Source: Candidatus Hydrogenedentota bacterium
Lineage (GTDB): Bacteria > Hydrogenedentota > Hydrogenedentia > Hydrogenedentales > CAILVY01
Direction: 5' to 3'
Assembly (NCBI GenBank): GCA_029565395.1
Contig: JAKQOG010000206.1
Coordinates: 30,817-94,816 of the forward strand
DNA length: 64,000 nucleotides
Shown: one piece after another, positions 45,852 through 56,238 of the stretch
Layout of the letters: every line of letters starts with the position of its first letter
How positions within the stretch are numbered: the first letter of the stretch is position 1
Program-made: the position numbers and the translations under genes
The notes under the pieces: model-generated
The model's database searches: none
What the model was told of the DNA's origin: nothing
The model's input: the letters and a program-made list of their open reading frames with translations, nothing else

Positions 45852-47441
45852 CTAACTTAGCGCTTTCCGGGCGTCGCCGGCGACGCGGACTTTGAATCCG
45901 AGGCTCATGCATGTAGCGACGAGTTCCCGGAGAATGTCGCCATACCCAATGACGATGTGGTTTGACATGTGGGTGGCCATGAGTTCATTGCGGTCATAGC
46001 CGGGGATGTGTACATTGGCGATGGGCCAGACGGGAGTGGTCTTGTCAAGACGGTCCTGGAGATCGTCCTTCGGAAGGTCGATCACATTGCCAGTGCCGCA
46101 GTCCATGCAGAGTTCGCCATAGGCTTCATAGGCGCGGGCCCAAGTGATCGTGCCGGGTTTGGAGACGCCGGAGCAGGTGCCGCCGCCGAGCGGGAAATAC
46201 ATTTTGGGCTGGCGGTAGATGTGGGTTTTCTTCCATCCGCCGAAATGTGCGGGGGGCGCGCCGCCGGAAATGAGGAAGACCCACACGAATTTGTCCTGAT
46301 ACATGCGGCCCCAGCGCACGTCATGGAGGGTGGTTTCCATGGGCATGCCCTTCGCCATGAAGATTTCCTTCATGAGCAACTGCGGGATGCCGGCGCCCAT
46401 GTCACCTTCGTTAAAGTGCGGGATGGCTTGGTTCGCCGCGACAATGACGCCGCTTTCCGGGTCCCGCACGGCGGGACGGTCGGTGTTGTTCAGCATGCCT
46501 TCTACGAGATCGGAGGCGGGCACGCACCGCATTAGGCCCAATTGATACGGGATGCCGACGGAACTCAGACCATACCGCTGATAGATGCGGAGGGCGGCGC
46601 TGTACATTTTCATTTGTGAGATCACCTGGCCATGGACCAGGTCATTGTACATGTCCGTGCCCCAATGGAAGTTCGCACCCTTCTTTACCAGCCAATTCAG
46701 ATGTTTCTGGGCTTCCTGATCGCTCACAAGATTCATTTCGGCGACCAAGTCTGATTGATTCAAGTATTCGATGGGCATACCGGCCGCGCCCAGTTTTCCC
46801 GGATCTATCACGGCATTGAGCATGCCCATGCACCCCGGATCGAACTGCCCCATGATCCGGCGCTTCTTGAAAATGTCCGCCGCGAGGGCGTTTCCAAACC
46901 GTTTCGCCGCGGGTGAAAGTTTTAAGCTGGCGGCGTTGGAGACGTGTTTTTCACTATGAACGACCTTCCCGGTCTTGCACCAGTCTTCAAGTTTCTTCAT
47001 GAAATAATCGTCGCGCAAGAAGCTATCACTCCAGAGGCGCGAATGTTTCACGCACAAGCGGTCCAACGAAGCGGAATGATTCAAGAGCGCCACAAGCCCG
47101 GGCCAGGTGCCGTCGAAATTCGCCAACAGCAGAATGGGGCCTTTATGGGTTTGCAAAGGTCCCGCCACATGGTGCGAATAGGCCCAGCAACTCAGCACCA
47201 CAACAACCGGCGCCTTGGGATCTATCTGTGAAAATGCCGCAGCGCCTTCGCATTGTCTCCCGATAAAGCCGTGCTTCCGCTTCGCGTCATACTTGGGCAT
47301 GATTTGCGTTTTAAACCCCAGTTTCCTCAAAGCCTTGGAAACCTCCTTGAGCGTGCCGTCCTGCATGGGCCAGCATACCTCATTCGCGGAATCCCGGAAG
47401 TCACCATTCGAAATCAGATAAATCGTGTCACCTTTTTTCAT
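45852..47441 (-). CDS. L-fucose/L-arabinose isomerase-like protein
   Basis: 529 residues, close to the size of L-fucose isomerase. It shows the three-domain layout of the family: an N-terminal Rossmann-like domain (VVVVLSCWAYSHHVAGPL, GPILLLANFDGTWPG), a central domain with FHWGTDMYNDLVHGQ, and a C-terminal barrel ending in NHIVIGYGD. It is a diverged group member, and which sugar it isomerises is not clear. The genomic setting of hydrolases for arabinose and 6-deoxy sugars fits. Confidence 0.85.
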   Translation of the reverse strand: MKKGDTIYLISNGDFRDSANEVCWPMQDGTLKEVSKALRKLGFKTQIMPKYDAKRKHGFIGRQCEGAAAFSQIDPKAPVVVVLSCWAYSHHVAGPLQTHKGPILLLANFDGTWPGLVALLNHSASLDRLCVKHSRLWSDSFLRDDYFMKKLEDWCKTGKVVHSEKHVSNAASLKLSPAAKRFGNALAADIFKKRRIMGQFDPGCMGMLNAVIDPGKLGAAGMPIEYLNQSDLVAEMNLVSDQEAQKHLNWLVKKGANFHWGTDMYNDLVHGQVISQMKMYSAALRIYQRYGLSSVGIPYQLGLMRCVPASDLVEGMLNNTDRPAVRDPESGVIVAANQAIPHFNEGDMGAGIPQLLMKEIFMAKGMPMETTLHDVRWGRMYQDKFVWVFLISGGAPPAHFGGWKKTHIYRQPKMYFPLGGGTCSGVSKPGTITWARAYEAYGELCMDCGTGNVIDLPKDDLQDRLDKTTPVWPIANVHIPGYDRNELMATHMSNHIVIGYGDILRELVATCMSLGFKVRVAGDARKALS

Positions 47442-47602
47442 GGCTCTACATCCCTAAACGGTTGTTCTCTATTTTTATTAACACACTCCCGCATGCATCA
47501 AATGCACGGAATAGAAAGCATACCATATATGCATGCGGATGCCAAACATTTGGGAAATGAAACAAGCCTAATCAGGGCCTTATGAACCCAAGAAAGTATA
47601 TC

Positions 47603-47660
47603 TTTGTCATTGCTGCGAGGCTTGCCCGCTTCTGGGGGAATCGTCAGCGACAAGCAATGC
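47603..47660. repeat. Probable fragment of the dispersed repeat leader
   Basis: TTTGTCATTGCTGCGAGG followed by GGGGGAATCGTC and CAAGCAATGCC resembles the 60-base leader seen at 38052 and 42597. The hairpin arms are not found next to it. The 47442-47705 gap otherwise shows no gene. Confidence 0.35.
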
Positions 47661-47705
47661 CTGGGGCGAATAGAACGTGGTGAGGGGTCTGTATTAAACA
47701 ATAGT

Positions 47706-50700
47706 CTATTGTGGGCGGGATAGAGCGCGGAGAAAGGGAATGAGGATAAGGAAAGCGAGGAGGAGATCCCCGATAGAATATGTGAGCCATTCGCGGAAGG
47801 GCAGATAGCGGTTGAGTTTGGCGTAACATCCGGAGACAGGGAGGTTTTGATCCGTGTACATAGTGAGTTCGGCGGTGGAAAGGAGGGTGTCGAGGTTGAC
47901 GTCGAATTGGAGGAATTGTTCCTGGGTGAGTTCAGGGGTGAGCGCGACGGCTTCTTCGTACGTAAGCTGGCCGTCATTGTCGCCGTCCGCTTTCTGGAAA
48001 TGGTCTTGAAGAGTCAGTGCCAGGGAAAGCAAAGTAGAGTCGGCTTTGCAGGCGGGACAATTGATGGTGGTGGTGGCGATGGAAGACTGGTATTGAAGGC
48101 CGTAAGTAGGATAAATGATATGGCCGTAAAATTGAACAGGGCCAAACGCATCTAAGGGCGGAGTAACGGTAATGACAAAGGTGTAGGGAAAGTTAAGGGG
48201 CGTGAACCAGAGAAATGAAAGTGTACCCGTATCTCCGGGGCTAGAGGTCAGTGAGGGCAAATCCCCGCTTATGGCACGCATACTGGTAAATGTCCATCCC
48301 TGAGGCAACGTTTCCATGAAGACAATGGCGGTCGATTCTTGTGGCGCGCCGGTTTGCAGGGTGATGATGAGGTCTATGGGATTGAAAGGCATATAGAATG
48401 TTGAGGAAAACGTTTGATTTACGCGCATGCATAAGGGATTATCCGTATCAACGGACTCACCCTCGCAGGCTTGCGGATTGTCTTCGCCTTCTTCTGAAAT
48501 CCCTTCGCCTTCCTCTGGAGCGCCTTCGAAAGGCGAAACCACATCTTGTTGCACTTCCGCAGGTATGCCTTGCAGGTAAGGAAAGGTAGTATTTTCAATA
48601 ATGTGCCATACCGTCGAAAAATCCCAATTGGCAAACGTTTCCTGGCGCAACAGTTCCGTGGTGGTTTTACCCATGCCGCCATCCGAGTATGTCGAATCGG
48701 AGATCTGGGTGTCCCAGTAGGAATCGGTTACCGTATTTTGGTTGTCGCTGATCAATCCGCCGGCATTTTGTTCAGCCGAGACGCAGCTTGCCGCATAACA
48801 TTGAACGACGGCGCCCTCGTTTACACCGATGCATCCGCCAATACGATACTGCCCGGAGGCCGCGCCCGCCGTATAACATTGTGTTACAGTGCCGTAAAAA
48901 GCATTAATGCCGATTAATCCGCCGACGGACGTCAAGCCGGCAATATCACCTGCCGTGAAACATTGGGTCACGGAACCATTGTCATTATCCCCCACCAGCC
49001 CTCCGACAACCCGTTCTTTTCCTATAGTGAAGGCTTTCGTGTAGCATCGAGTTATCGTTCCGGAGCTTGTTCCGGCGAGTCCGCCGATATAGTTGATGCC
49101 CGCCACGGCACCCGTGACGGAGCATTGTGACACGGTGCTTTGGCTGTTTTGCCCGATGAGCCCACCGACATACCAATTCCCTTTGACTGTGACATCATGG
49201 AGCTGCAAATTGTATATTCCCGCCGCGGAACGAATACAACCGAACAATCCGATATAGTTATCATTGGGACGATGGATGGTAAGACCGGAAATGACATGAT
49301 CTTGTCCGTCGAAGGAACCGGTGAAGGGAAAGGTATCGTTTCCAATGGGAATAAAACCATCCCCGTGATTCCATTGCGCTGTTTGAGAAGCATCGATGTC
49401 ATTTGTGAGTTGATAGTCACGCCATAAGGGATAGGCACAGTCCATTCCGATTTTCTGAATCTCCTCAATCGTATGCAATGGCAGTGGACCATTGGGCAGG
49501 AACACAGCTCTTACTGTAGTGTCTTTGGCCATGCATACGGAAATTTGGCCAAGGTTGACAGGAGAAGCAAAAAGATCCTGACTTGACCAACCTACAAATT
49601 CATATCCTTCTTGTGCTGCTTGTTGAAGCGTCACAAGTGTCCACACAGGAAAGACATAAATTTCGATTTTATCTGTTTCAATGGTTAGTTTGCGTGTCTT
49701 GCCCAATGGGTCAATTGTTAGCAGATAGGGCACCGTCTGACCATCCAGTTGCGTCCAGACTTGCTCATAATCCCAGCCCGCCTCAATGAAAGTGCCGGAC
49801 TGCAGAAGTTGCGCTGTTGTAATACCCGTACCGGCAGCCGAAGTGGCCTGCCCTGAAGTCTCCATATCCCAGAATGAATTTGTTACGGTACCTTCAACAG
49901 CCTGTTTTTCCAAGGGGTTTTTGGCGATTTTTTTGTCGAACGCAAATGGTATATCCGGGGGATGGGTGTGCCAGTAGACATAATTTAACCCGATTAAACC
50001 GCCGGTTTCATAGTAGCCGTCAACTTTTCCGGCGGCATAACATTCATTCACTATGCCGCCAAGGTAATTATCCCCGACAAGCCCACCAACGTCTCCATGT
50101 CCGGTTACCATACTTACGGAGTAACACTGAGTTAACATGCCACCTCCCTGGTTAGACCCAGCTACTCCTCCAATGAATCGATCACTCCCGGAAACCGGGC
50201 CTGCCGCATAGCACTGTGTCATGTTGCCTGAATCGTTTAGGCCCGCCAATCCCCCCACGGACCGCTCCCCCGATACGGAACCTTCCTTGTATGACCGGGT
50301 CACAGTACCGCAGGCATTCACACCCGCGAGCCCTCCCACGTACATAGTTCCCGAAACCGCGCCGGTTGAGAAAGTTTGACTCATTGTTCCATAGTCATTC
50401 TCACCGATCAGTCCGCCAACATACTTGTTCCCTGAGATCATACCTGACGAGTGGCATTGCAACACCCTGCCGCAACTCCAGCCGATTAACCCGCCCGTGT
50501 AAGAATTACTTCCGGATATGGAACCTGAAGAGCAACACATTGAAATCTCACCGTTGTTATTATATCCGGCCAACCCGCCGACATAGTTTTGACCGGACAC
50601 CGTAATCTCTTTTAAGTCGAGGTTTTTTATGCATCCTCCTGGTCCCAGGTATCCCACAAGCCCCACATAGTCTTGCGCCGGCCAGTTGAGTACGAGCCCG

Positions 50701-53585
50701 GTAATTACGTGTCCTTGTCCATCAAGGATTCCAGTAAAAGGATGATCTTGGGCGCCGATGGGGTGGAACCCCGCACCATAATTCCATGAGGCAGTTGCTG
50801 AGGCGTCAATATCATTCTCCAGGGTATAACTTCCCCAGAGAGGATAGGATGGATCCGTTCCAATTTTTGAGAAGTCATCCATCGCATGTATTTTACGCAG
50901 TCCATCGGGAAGGAACAGGGCTTTGATATCACTGTTTTTGTACAGGATCACGGGCAAGTGGCTCGTCATAGGCGGCATGGCGGCAAGCAGTCCGTCACTG
51001 AACCAACCCGCAAAAGCATACTCCGGCTCGGGCCGCTCGATTAAGGTCAGTAAAGTCCATGGCGGGTAATTCCCCGCGGAAGGATATACGGCGCCGTTTC
51101 CTTCAATGGCAACATTCAGTGTGAAGACTTCTTCCTGGGCGGATAAAGCAATCAAGTTTGGCACAGTTTGTCCGTCTATTTGTGTCCACACAGTGCCATA
51201 ATCCCATCCGGCGGCGAGAAAGGTGGAGGATTGTACCAATTGGGCCATTGTAATACCCGTGCCGATTGCAGAAGTGGTTTGGCCGCTGATTTCAGTATCC
51301 CAGAATGAATTCTCCACCTCGCCATCATCATCATAGCCAGCCAGCCCGCCCGTATTATACCCGCCCGAGACTCTGCAGGCCGCATAACATTGGGTTATTG
51401 TGGCAATCCAATTCTCGCCTGCCAGCCCGCCAACCTTGGAATCTCCCGTGACGTCTCCGAGTGAATAAGACTGAACCAGAGTCCCTCTGTTATTTCTGCC
51501 GAGCAATCCGCCGATCTCCTCACTTCCCAAGACGACGCTGCACGCATACGATTGTGATACGGTTCCTTCTCTATTTTCCCCAATGAGGCCGCCGAGGCCT
51601 GCCGTCCCCGACACCGAGCCGGTTGCATAGGATAGTGTCACCACGTTGTTGCTCAGGCCAATGAGCCCCCCGGCATAACCATGTCCCGAGACCGTGCCGG
51701 ACGCATGGCACTGAGTCACCGTTCCGCTATTCCAGCCGATGGCGCCTCCAATATAGGTATTACTGCCCGATACGGTGCACGTGGTGGAACAGTTTGTCAG
51801 CGAACCACCATTGTTTTGTCCAATGAACGCACCTGTATGCGAAAACCCCGATACCACACACGCGTTCAAAACGACATTTTTTATGCATCCTTCCGGTCCC
51901 AGATATCCACATAGTCCTATGTATGATTGATCAGGACGGTTGATGGTAAGCCCCGTAATTACATGATCTTTTCCGTCAAGTATGCCTGAAAAAGGATGTT
52001 CGCTGCCGCCAATGGGTACAAATCCCGCGCCATCGTTCCATTCGGCGGTGCCTGATGCGTCAATGTCGTCTTCAATCGCATACTTCCACCATAGAGGATG
52101 CGAGGCATCATTTCCGATTCTTTGAAGATCTTCGATGGTGTGGATTTCTTTTGTGCTATCCGAAAGAAACAATGTCTTTATCTCAAGGTCTTTGTGAAGA
52201 ATGATTACGAATGTGCTTGTCATGGGTGGATGTGAAGCATTAAGATTCTCGCCAAACCAGCCGGCAAAGTCATACCCCGGGCCGGGCGTCTCGGTTAAAG
52301 TTAATAATCTCCACATTAGATAGTTTCCTGCGGGGGGCGACACGGCCCCATTGCCTTCAATGGGTAGTGTTAACGCACAGGTTGTTCCCGGAGTGGTCAG
52401 GGCGGACAAGTGCGGTATCGTTTGCCCGTCCGATTGTGTCCATATCTGGGAGTAATCCCACCCAGCATTCAAGAAGGTGGACGATTGCAACAATTGGCTG
52501 GTGGTAATGCCCGTGCCGCCATTGGAGGTACTTTGCCCGGATAGTTCGGTGTTCCAGAAAGAAGCATTCACCTCATGGTCAATATTGGTCAACCCGTAGG
52601 CATACCCGGCATTTCCCAGAACTTTTCCGGTCGCGTAACAATTGGTGATTGTTCCAAAGGCATCATATCCAACCAGCCCGCTGACATAATTTCCTCCTGA
52701 AACCATTCCTGTCGCATAGCAATTCAAAATACACTTGGCGTTGTAACCGGCCAGGCCGCCGATATACGTGTACCCTGTAACTTTAGCCGTAGCATAACAT
52801 TGCGTCACCGTGCCAGAGTCGTCATTATAGCCGATTAGCCCGCCAGCGCTTGCATACGCAGAAATTTTCCCCGACGCGTAACAAAGAGATACCGTGCCTG
52901 AGTTTATACCAATGAGTCCGCCAACTTCTCCTGATGCTGAAATATGCATTTCAGCACTGCAACGAGTCACAGTGCCTTCGTTTATTCCTATCAATCCGCC
53001 GACCCAATCACTTCCATGTATCTTTTCTCCAATAAGCCGGACGTTTTCTATCTGTCCAGTATTGCTCACATAACCGAACAGCCCCATACCATCCTTTGAG
53101 GAATAATCCATAAAAAGACTGGAAATAGTATAACCTTGACCATTAAAGGTCCCTGTGAAAGGAGTTGAAGAAGAGTAGTAAAAAGGGCCAATGGATTTAA
53201 AACCTTTTCCATCATTCCAGGAGGCGGTTTGGGAGGCGTCGATGTCCTGGGTGAGGATATAGCTGCCGTCGAGGGGATAGGCGGGGTCGTTGCCAATTTT
53301 TTGGAGTTCCTGGATGGAGGCGATGGGGATGGGATTGGTGGCGTATGCCACTGCATGGAAAAAAATGCTTAAAACGAAGTATGAATAAATAGAGCCACGG
53401 TTGAACACCCCTTCGTTAAAGATTTGGGGGACACGCGCTGACAAGCGCGGATGAATTCTTGGCCACAAAGAGTGCAAAGAACACAAAAAAAACAGAGCCC
53501 AAGAAAACAAGGGGGCGGTGTGAGAGGCGAGAGGAAAGACAAGGGAATTGGGAGTGAGTTGTGTCCCCCGGCGCACCATAACCAT
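47706..53585 (-). CDS. Giant GLUG-repeat surface protein with C-terminal membrane anchor
   Basis: 1959 residues from the ATG at 53585 (AAAGGAGG 8 bases upstream); about 30 more residues are possible. Four modules of about 400 residues begin near 85, 482, 898 and 1372, each with a start (IHTIEDLQRIGND type), many GLUG motifs such as VGGLIGxNxGTVTxCYA, and a TTxQLLQSxTFxxAGWDY close. The first three are followed by InlB-B-like repeats (FAGWF). Near 1682-1712 lies an EGE-rich linker, near 1862-1905 an EF-hand-like segment, and at 1935-1957 a membrane helix followed by Arg, a sorting-tail-like end. It likely projects from the cell surface as an adhesin or sugar-binding protein. Confidence 0.88.
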   Translation of the reverse strand: MVMVRRGTQLTPNSLVFPLASHTAPLFSWALFFLCSLHSLWPRIHPRLSARVPQIFNEGVFNRGSIYSYFVLSIFFHAVAYATNPIPIASIQELQKIGNDPAYPLDGSYILTQDIDASQTASWNDGKGFKSIGPFYYSSSTPFTGTFNGQGYTISSLFMDYSSKDGMGLFGYVSNTGQIENVRLIGEKIHGSDWVGGLIGINEGTVTRCSAEMHISASGEVGGLIGINSGTVSLCYASGKISAYASAGGLIGYNDDSGTVTQCYATAKVTGYTYIGGLAGYNAKCILNCYATGMVSGGNYVSGLVGYDAFGTITNCYATGKVLGNAGYAYGLTNIDHEVNASFWNTELSGQSTSNGGTGITTSQLLQSSTFLNAGWDYSQIWTQSDGQTIPHLSALTTPGTTCALTLPIEGNGAVSPPAGNYLMWRLLTLTETPGPGYDFAGWFGENLNASHPPMTSTFVIILHKDLEIKTLFLSDSTKEIHTIEDLQRIGNDASHPLWWKYAIEDDIDASGTAEWNDGAGFVPIGGSEHPFSGILDGKDHVITGLTINRPDQSYIGLCGYLGPEGCIKNVVLNACVVSGFSHTGAFIGQNNGGSLTNCSTTCTVSGSNTYIGGAIGWNSGTVTQCHASGTVSGHGYAGGLIGLSNNVVTLSYATGSVSGTAGLGGLIGENREGTVSQSYACSVVLGSEEIGGLLGRNNRGTLVQSYSLGDVTGDSKVGGLAGENWIATITQCYAACRVSGGYNTGGLAGYDDDGEVENSFWDTEISGQTTSAIGTGITMAQLVQSSTFLAAGWDYGTVWTQIDGQTVPNLIALSAQEEVFTLNVAIEGNGAVYPSAGNYPPWTLLTLIERPEPEYAFAGWFSDGLLAAMPPMTSHLPVILYKNSDIKALFLPDGLRKIHAMDDFSKIGTDPSYPLWGSYTLENDIDASATASWNYGAGFHPIGAQDHPFTGILDGQGHVITGLVLNWPAQDYVGLVGYLGPGGCIKNLDLKEITVSGQNYVGGLAGYNNNGEISMCCSSGSISGSNSYTGGLIGWSCGRVLQCHSSGMISGNKYVGGLIGENDYGTMSQTFSTGAVSGTMYVGGLAGVNACGTVTRSYKEGSVSGERSVGGLAGLNDSGNMTQCYAAGPVSGSDRFIGGVAGSNQGGGMLTQCYSVSMVTGHGDVGGLVGDNYLGGIVNECYAAGKVDGYYETGGLIGLNYVYWHTHPPDIPFAFDKKIAKNPLEKQAVEGTVTNSFWDMETSGQATSAAGTGITTAQLLQSGTFIEAGWDYEQVWTQLDGQTVPYLLTIDPLGKTRKLTIETDKIEIYVFPVWTLVTLQQAAQEGYEFVGWSSQDLFASPVNLGQISVCMAKDTTVRAVFLPNGPLPLHTIEEIQKIGMDCAYPLWRDYQLTNDIDASQTAQWNHGDGFIPIGNDTFPFTGSFDGQDHVISGLTIHRPNDNYIGLFGCIRSAAGIYNLQLHDVTVKGNWYVGGLIGQNSQSTVSQCSVTGAVAGINYIGGLAGTSSGTITRCYTKAFTIGKERVVGGLVGDNDNGSVTQCFTAGDIAGLTSVGGLIGINAFYGTVTQCYTAGAASGQYRIGGCIGVNEGAVVQCYAASCVSAEQNAGGLISDNQNTVTDSYWDTQISDSTYSDGGMGKTTTELLRQETFANWDFSTVWHIIENTTFPYLQGIPAEVQQDVVSPFEGAPEEGEGISEEGEDNPQACEGESVDTDNPLCMRVNQTFSSTFYMPFNPIDLIITLQTGAPQESTAIVFMETLPQGWTFTSMRAISGDLPSLTSSPGDTGTLSFLWFTPLNFPYTFVITVTPPLDAFGPVQFYGHIIYPTYGLQYQSSIATTTINCPACKADSTLLSLALTLQDHFQKADGDNDGQLTYEEAVALTPELTQEQFLQFDVNLDTLLSTAELTMYTDQNLPVSGCYAKLNRYLPFREWLTYSIGDLLLAFLILIPFLRALSRPQ

Positions 53586-53709
53586 ACACACAACCTCCTT
53601 TGGGATTGTAACGCTCTGTCGCAGTATGGCATAGAGAAGGAGAAATGACAAGGAGAATATGGTTGGACATTGGTTGGACATTGGATAAAACTCTTTATAT
53701 GATTCCTTT

Positions 53710-54942
53710 ATGGTTGAAAATTCTCAAATGATTTATACGTGTTATGGCTGTGGGCGTGAGGCGCCTGTGGAGGCGGGGTTTGTTTGCGCGGGATGTGGTG
53801 AACCGTGCAGTCTCCGCGTGACACGGGTGATACCGGATGATGTTTTGCGGCAGCGGCCGGATTCCTTGTGGCACTATTTTGATTTGTTGCCGATTGCATC
53901 GCAGGCGCATGTAGTGTCATTGGGGGAAGGAGCCACACCGCTGGTGCCAGCGCCAAAACTGGCAAAGCGTTTGGGGTTGGGGGAACTTCTGCTCAAAAAT
54001 GAAATGGGAAATCCGACGGGTTCGTTTAAGGATCGCCAGGTATCGGTAGGGATCAGTCATGCACGAGAGATCGGAGCGGATACGGTGGCCGTCGTGTCAT
54101 CGGGGAATGTGGCTGCGGCAACGGCGGCGTATGCGGCGCGGGCGGGGATGAAGGCGGTGGTATTGATGCACGCGCACGCGGGCGCAGGCAAGATGGCGCA
54201 GGCGGCGGCATATGGAGCGAAGGTCATCCGGGTGCGATCGGATGCGCCGAGTGCGGTCTTCCAGTTGTGTCTAGAGGCGTGCAAACGCTGGGGCTGGTAC
54301 CATCTGTCAACGGCAGGCATGTATGCGCCTTACAACGTCGAAGGGGCCAAAACCGTCGCCTATGAACTTTATCAGCAGTATGGCGGTGTATTGCCGGAGT
54401 ATCTACTGGCGCCCGTGGGCGGCGGCGGGTTACTCGGCGGGATCTGGCGTGGATTCCTGGACTTACAGCGGCTGGGCTTGATTTCACGCATCCCCAGGCT
54501 CGTGGGAGTGCAAGCGGCCGGCTGCGCTCCACTCCAACAGGCCATCGAGAACGGATGGTCCTTTCGTGAGTCATTAAAGCATCCATGGAAGAACCCAAAA
54601 ACCGTCGCAGGAGGAATCGCCGACGATATTTTGTTTGACGGACACACCGTGATCCCAGCAATCCGCACCACCCACGGATCGGTGATTTCGGTGGACGATG
54701 AGGAGATTGCAAAAGGCCGGGATCTTCTTGCCCAGGAGGAGGGCCTCCTCTGTGAACTCACGAGTGCCGTCGTAATTGCCGCACTGGCAAAACGTGAGGG
54801 TCTCCCCCCCGATTCGCGCGTCTGCTGCGTGGTTACGGGCAATGGGATCAAGGAAACCGGCCTTTGGGGGGCGAATTTTGCGCCGGGAGCGGCCATTCCA
54901 CCCGTTTTATCCGCATTAGAAAAGTGTATCGCGCATGGATGA
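53710..54942 (+). CDS. thrC: Threonine synthase
   Basis: 410 residues. The N-terminus carries a zinc-ribbon (Cys11, Cys14, Cys26, Cys29), as in the threonine synthase group of the beta-family of pyridoxal-phosphate enzymes. Lys107 in NPTGSFKDRQ binds the cofactor, and APVGGGGLLGG is the phosphate loop. The enzyme converts phosphohomoserine to threonine. A related PLP lyase role cannot be excluded entirely. Start is 53710; the in-frame ATG at 53728 is possible. It diverges from the GLUG gene. Confidence 0.88.
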   Translation: MVENSQMIYTCYGCGREAPVEAGFVCAGCGEPCSLRVTRVIPDDVLRQRPDSLWHYFDLLPIASQAHVVSLGEGATPLVPAPKLAKRLGLGELLLKNEMGNPTGSFKDRQVSVGISHAREIGADTVAVVSSGNVAAATAAYAARAGMKAVVLMHAHAGAGKMAQAAAYGAKVIRVRSDAPSAVFQLCLEACKRWGWYHLSTAGMYAPYNVEGAKTVAYELYQQYGGVLPEYLLAPVGGGGLLGGIWRGFLDLQRLGLISRIPRLVGVQAAGCAPLQQAIENGWSFRESLKHPWKNPKTVAGGIADDILFDGHTVIPAIRTTHGSVISVDDEEIAKGRDLLAQEEGLLCELTSAVVIAALAKREGLPPDSRVCCVVTGNGIKETGLWGANFAPGAAIPPVLSALEKCIAHG

Positions 54943-55045
54943 TCGCCGCTGCATCCGTGGAAAATTTCAGTCTGTTAAGATAATCCTGCGTCAGTGAGTC
55001 TGGCGTGTGTTACACTGTAAATTCAACACCCTCTACGAGGATACG

Positions 55046-56236
55046 ATGATGATTTCATTATGGAGTGTACTCATGAGCAGCATGATTATGTCCGCCACGG
55101 GAACCACACCGGCTCTTAAACCGGAAGACTTGCCGGTATGTGCGGATCTTCCGGATCCTTTCCGGATGAATGATGGATCGTATGTCAAAACCCCTGAAGA
55201 CTGGCGGAAACGGCGCGAGGAAATCATTGCAATCTTGTTGGACAATGAATACGGACATATGCCGCCCCCTGCGGAATTTCACGTGCTGAAATCGCGTGAC
55301 CGCGATGTGTTTAAAGATAAAGACAAGCCCAAGGATAGATTCAACGCTGTTCTCCGGAAAGTGGTGCTGGGCTTCGGTGAAAAGAACCGCGTGAAAGTGA
55401 ACGCCGCGCTGTTTATTCCGCGCGGCAAAGGGCCTTTCCCCGTGATACTTTCAATTTCACCCGTGACCGAAAAAAAGCTGGAGGACACCGCACAACTTGT
55501 GACGGAACGCGGGTATATCCTGGCGGGTTATCAGCATCATGACTTCGATCAGGACAATGACGACCGTTCCGACGGCATGCATCCCTTATACCCGGAGTAC
55601 GACTGGGCCACATTGGCGGTCTGGGCATGGGGCGCGTCGCGGATGGTGGACTACCTCATCACCTTGACGGAAGTGGATAAGACCCACATCGCAATCACCG
55701 GCCATTCCCGCTGCGGAAAAACCGCTCTTCTCGCAGCCGCCCTCGATGAACGCATCGCACTCGCCGCGCCTCATGCCTCCGGATGCGGCGGCTCAGGGTG
55801 TTTCCGCATCATGGGAAAGGGATCCGAGACACTTGCCTTGATCACGGAAAGAAAAAGGTTCCATTACTGGTTTGCGCCAAAGCTTGCGGAATTCAAGGGC
55901 AAGGAAGACCGTCTGCCCTTCGACCAGCACTTTCTGAAAGCGCTTATTGCACCCCGGCCCTTATTGTCTCAGGATGCCCTTGATGACCATTGGGCCAATC
56001 CCATGGGCACCCAATACACCTCGCAGGCTGTCCAACCGGTATATGATTTTCTGGGTGTGCCGGACAACAACTCAAATTACTGGCGCTACGGCACCCATCC
56101 CATGACGTATGGCGACTGGGAAGCGCTGATCGAATATGCCGACCACACATTTTTCAATAAACCCCTCGTCAGGGATTTCAAGGGCCGTCCATTTCCCGGA
56201 TATTCGATCCCGGCATCCTGGCACGTGCCAAAATAA
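55046..56236 (+). CDS. Exported CE15-type glucuronoyl esterase-like hydrolase
   Basis: 396 residues from the ATG at 55046 (GAGG upstream). A short signal segment leads to an alpha/beta hydrolase with the CE15 nucleophile motif ITGHSRCGKTAL (Ser221; family form GxSRxGK). The His-containing C-terminus has GTHPMTYGDWEAL. CE15 enzymes cut the ester between lignin and glucuronoxylan side chains. Stop lies 2 bases before the stop of the convergent gene. Confidence 0.85.
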   Translation: MMISLWSVLMSSMIMSATGTTPALKPEDLPVCADLPDPFRMNDGSYVKTPEDWRKRREEIIAILLDNEYGHMPPPAEFHVLKSRDRDVFKDKDKPKDRFNAVLRKVVLGFGEKNRVKVNAALFIPRGKGPFPVILSISPVTEKKLEDTAQLVTERGYILAGYQHHDFDQDNDDRSDGMHPLYPEYDWATLAVWAWGASRMVDYLITLTEVDKTHIAITGHSRCGKTALLAAALDERIALAAPHASGCGGSGCFRIMGKGSETLALITERKRFHYWFAPKLAEFKGKEDRLPFDQHFLKALIAPRPLLSQDALDDHWANPMGTQYTSQAVQPVYDFLGVPDNNSNYWRYGTHPMTYGDWEALIEYADHTFFNKPLVRDFKGRPFPGYSIPASWHVPK

Positions 56237-56238
56237 AA

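Noticed and set aside
47706..53585. Regularly spaced repeats that could look like a CRISPR or tandem array
   Set aside because: The repeats are protein-level GLUG motifs in one open frame, with no uniform repeat-spacer structure.
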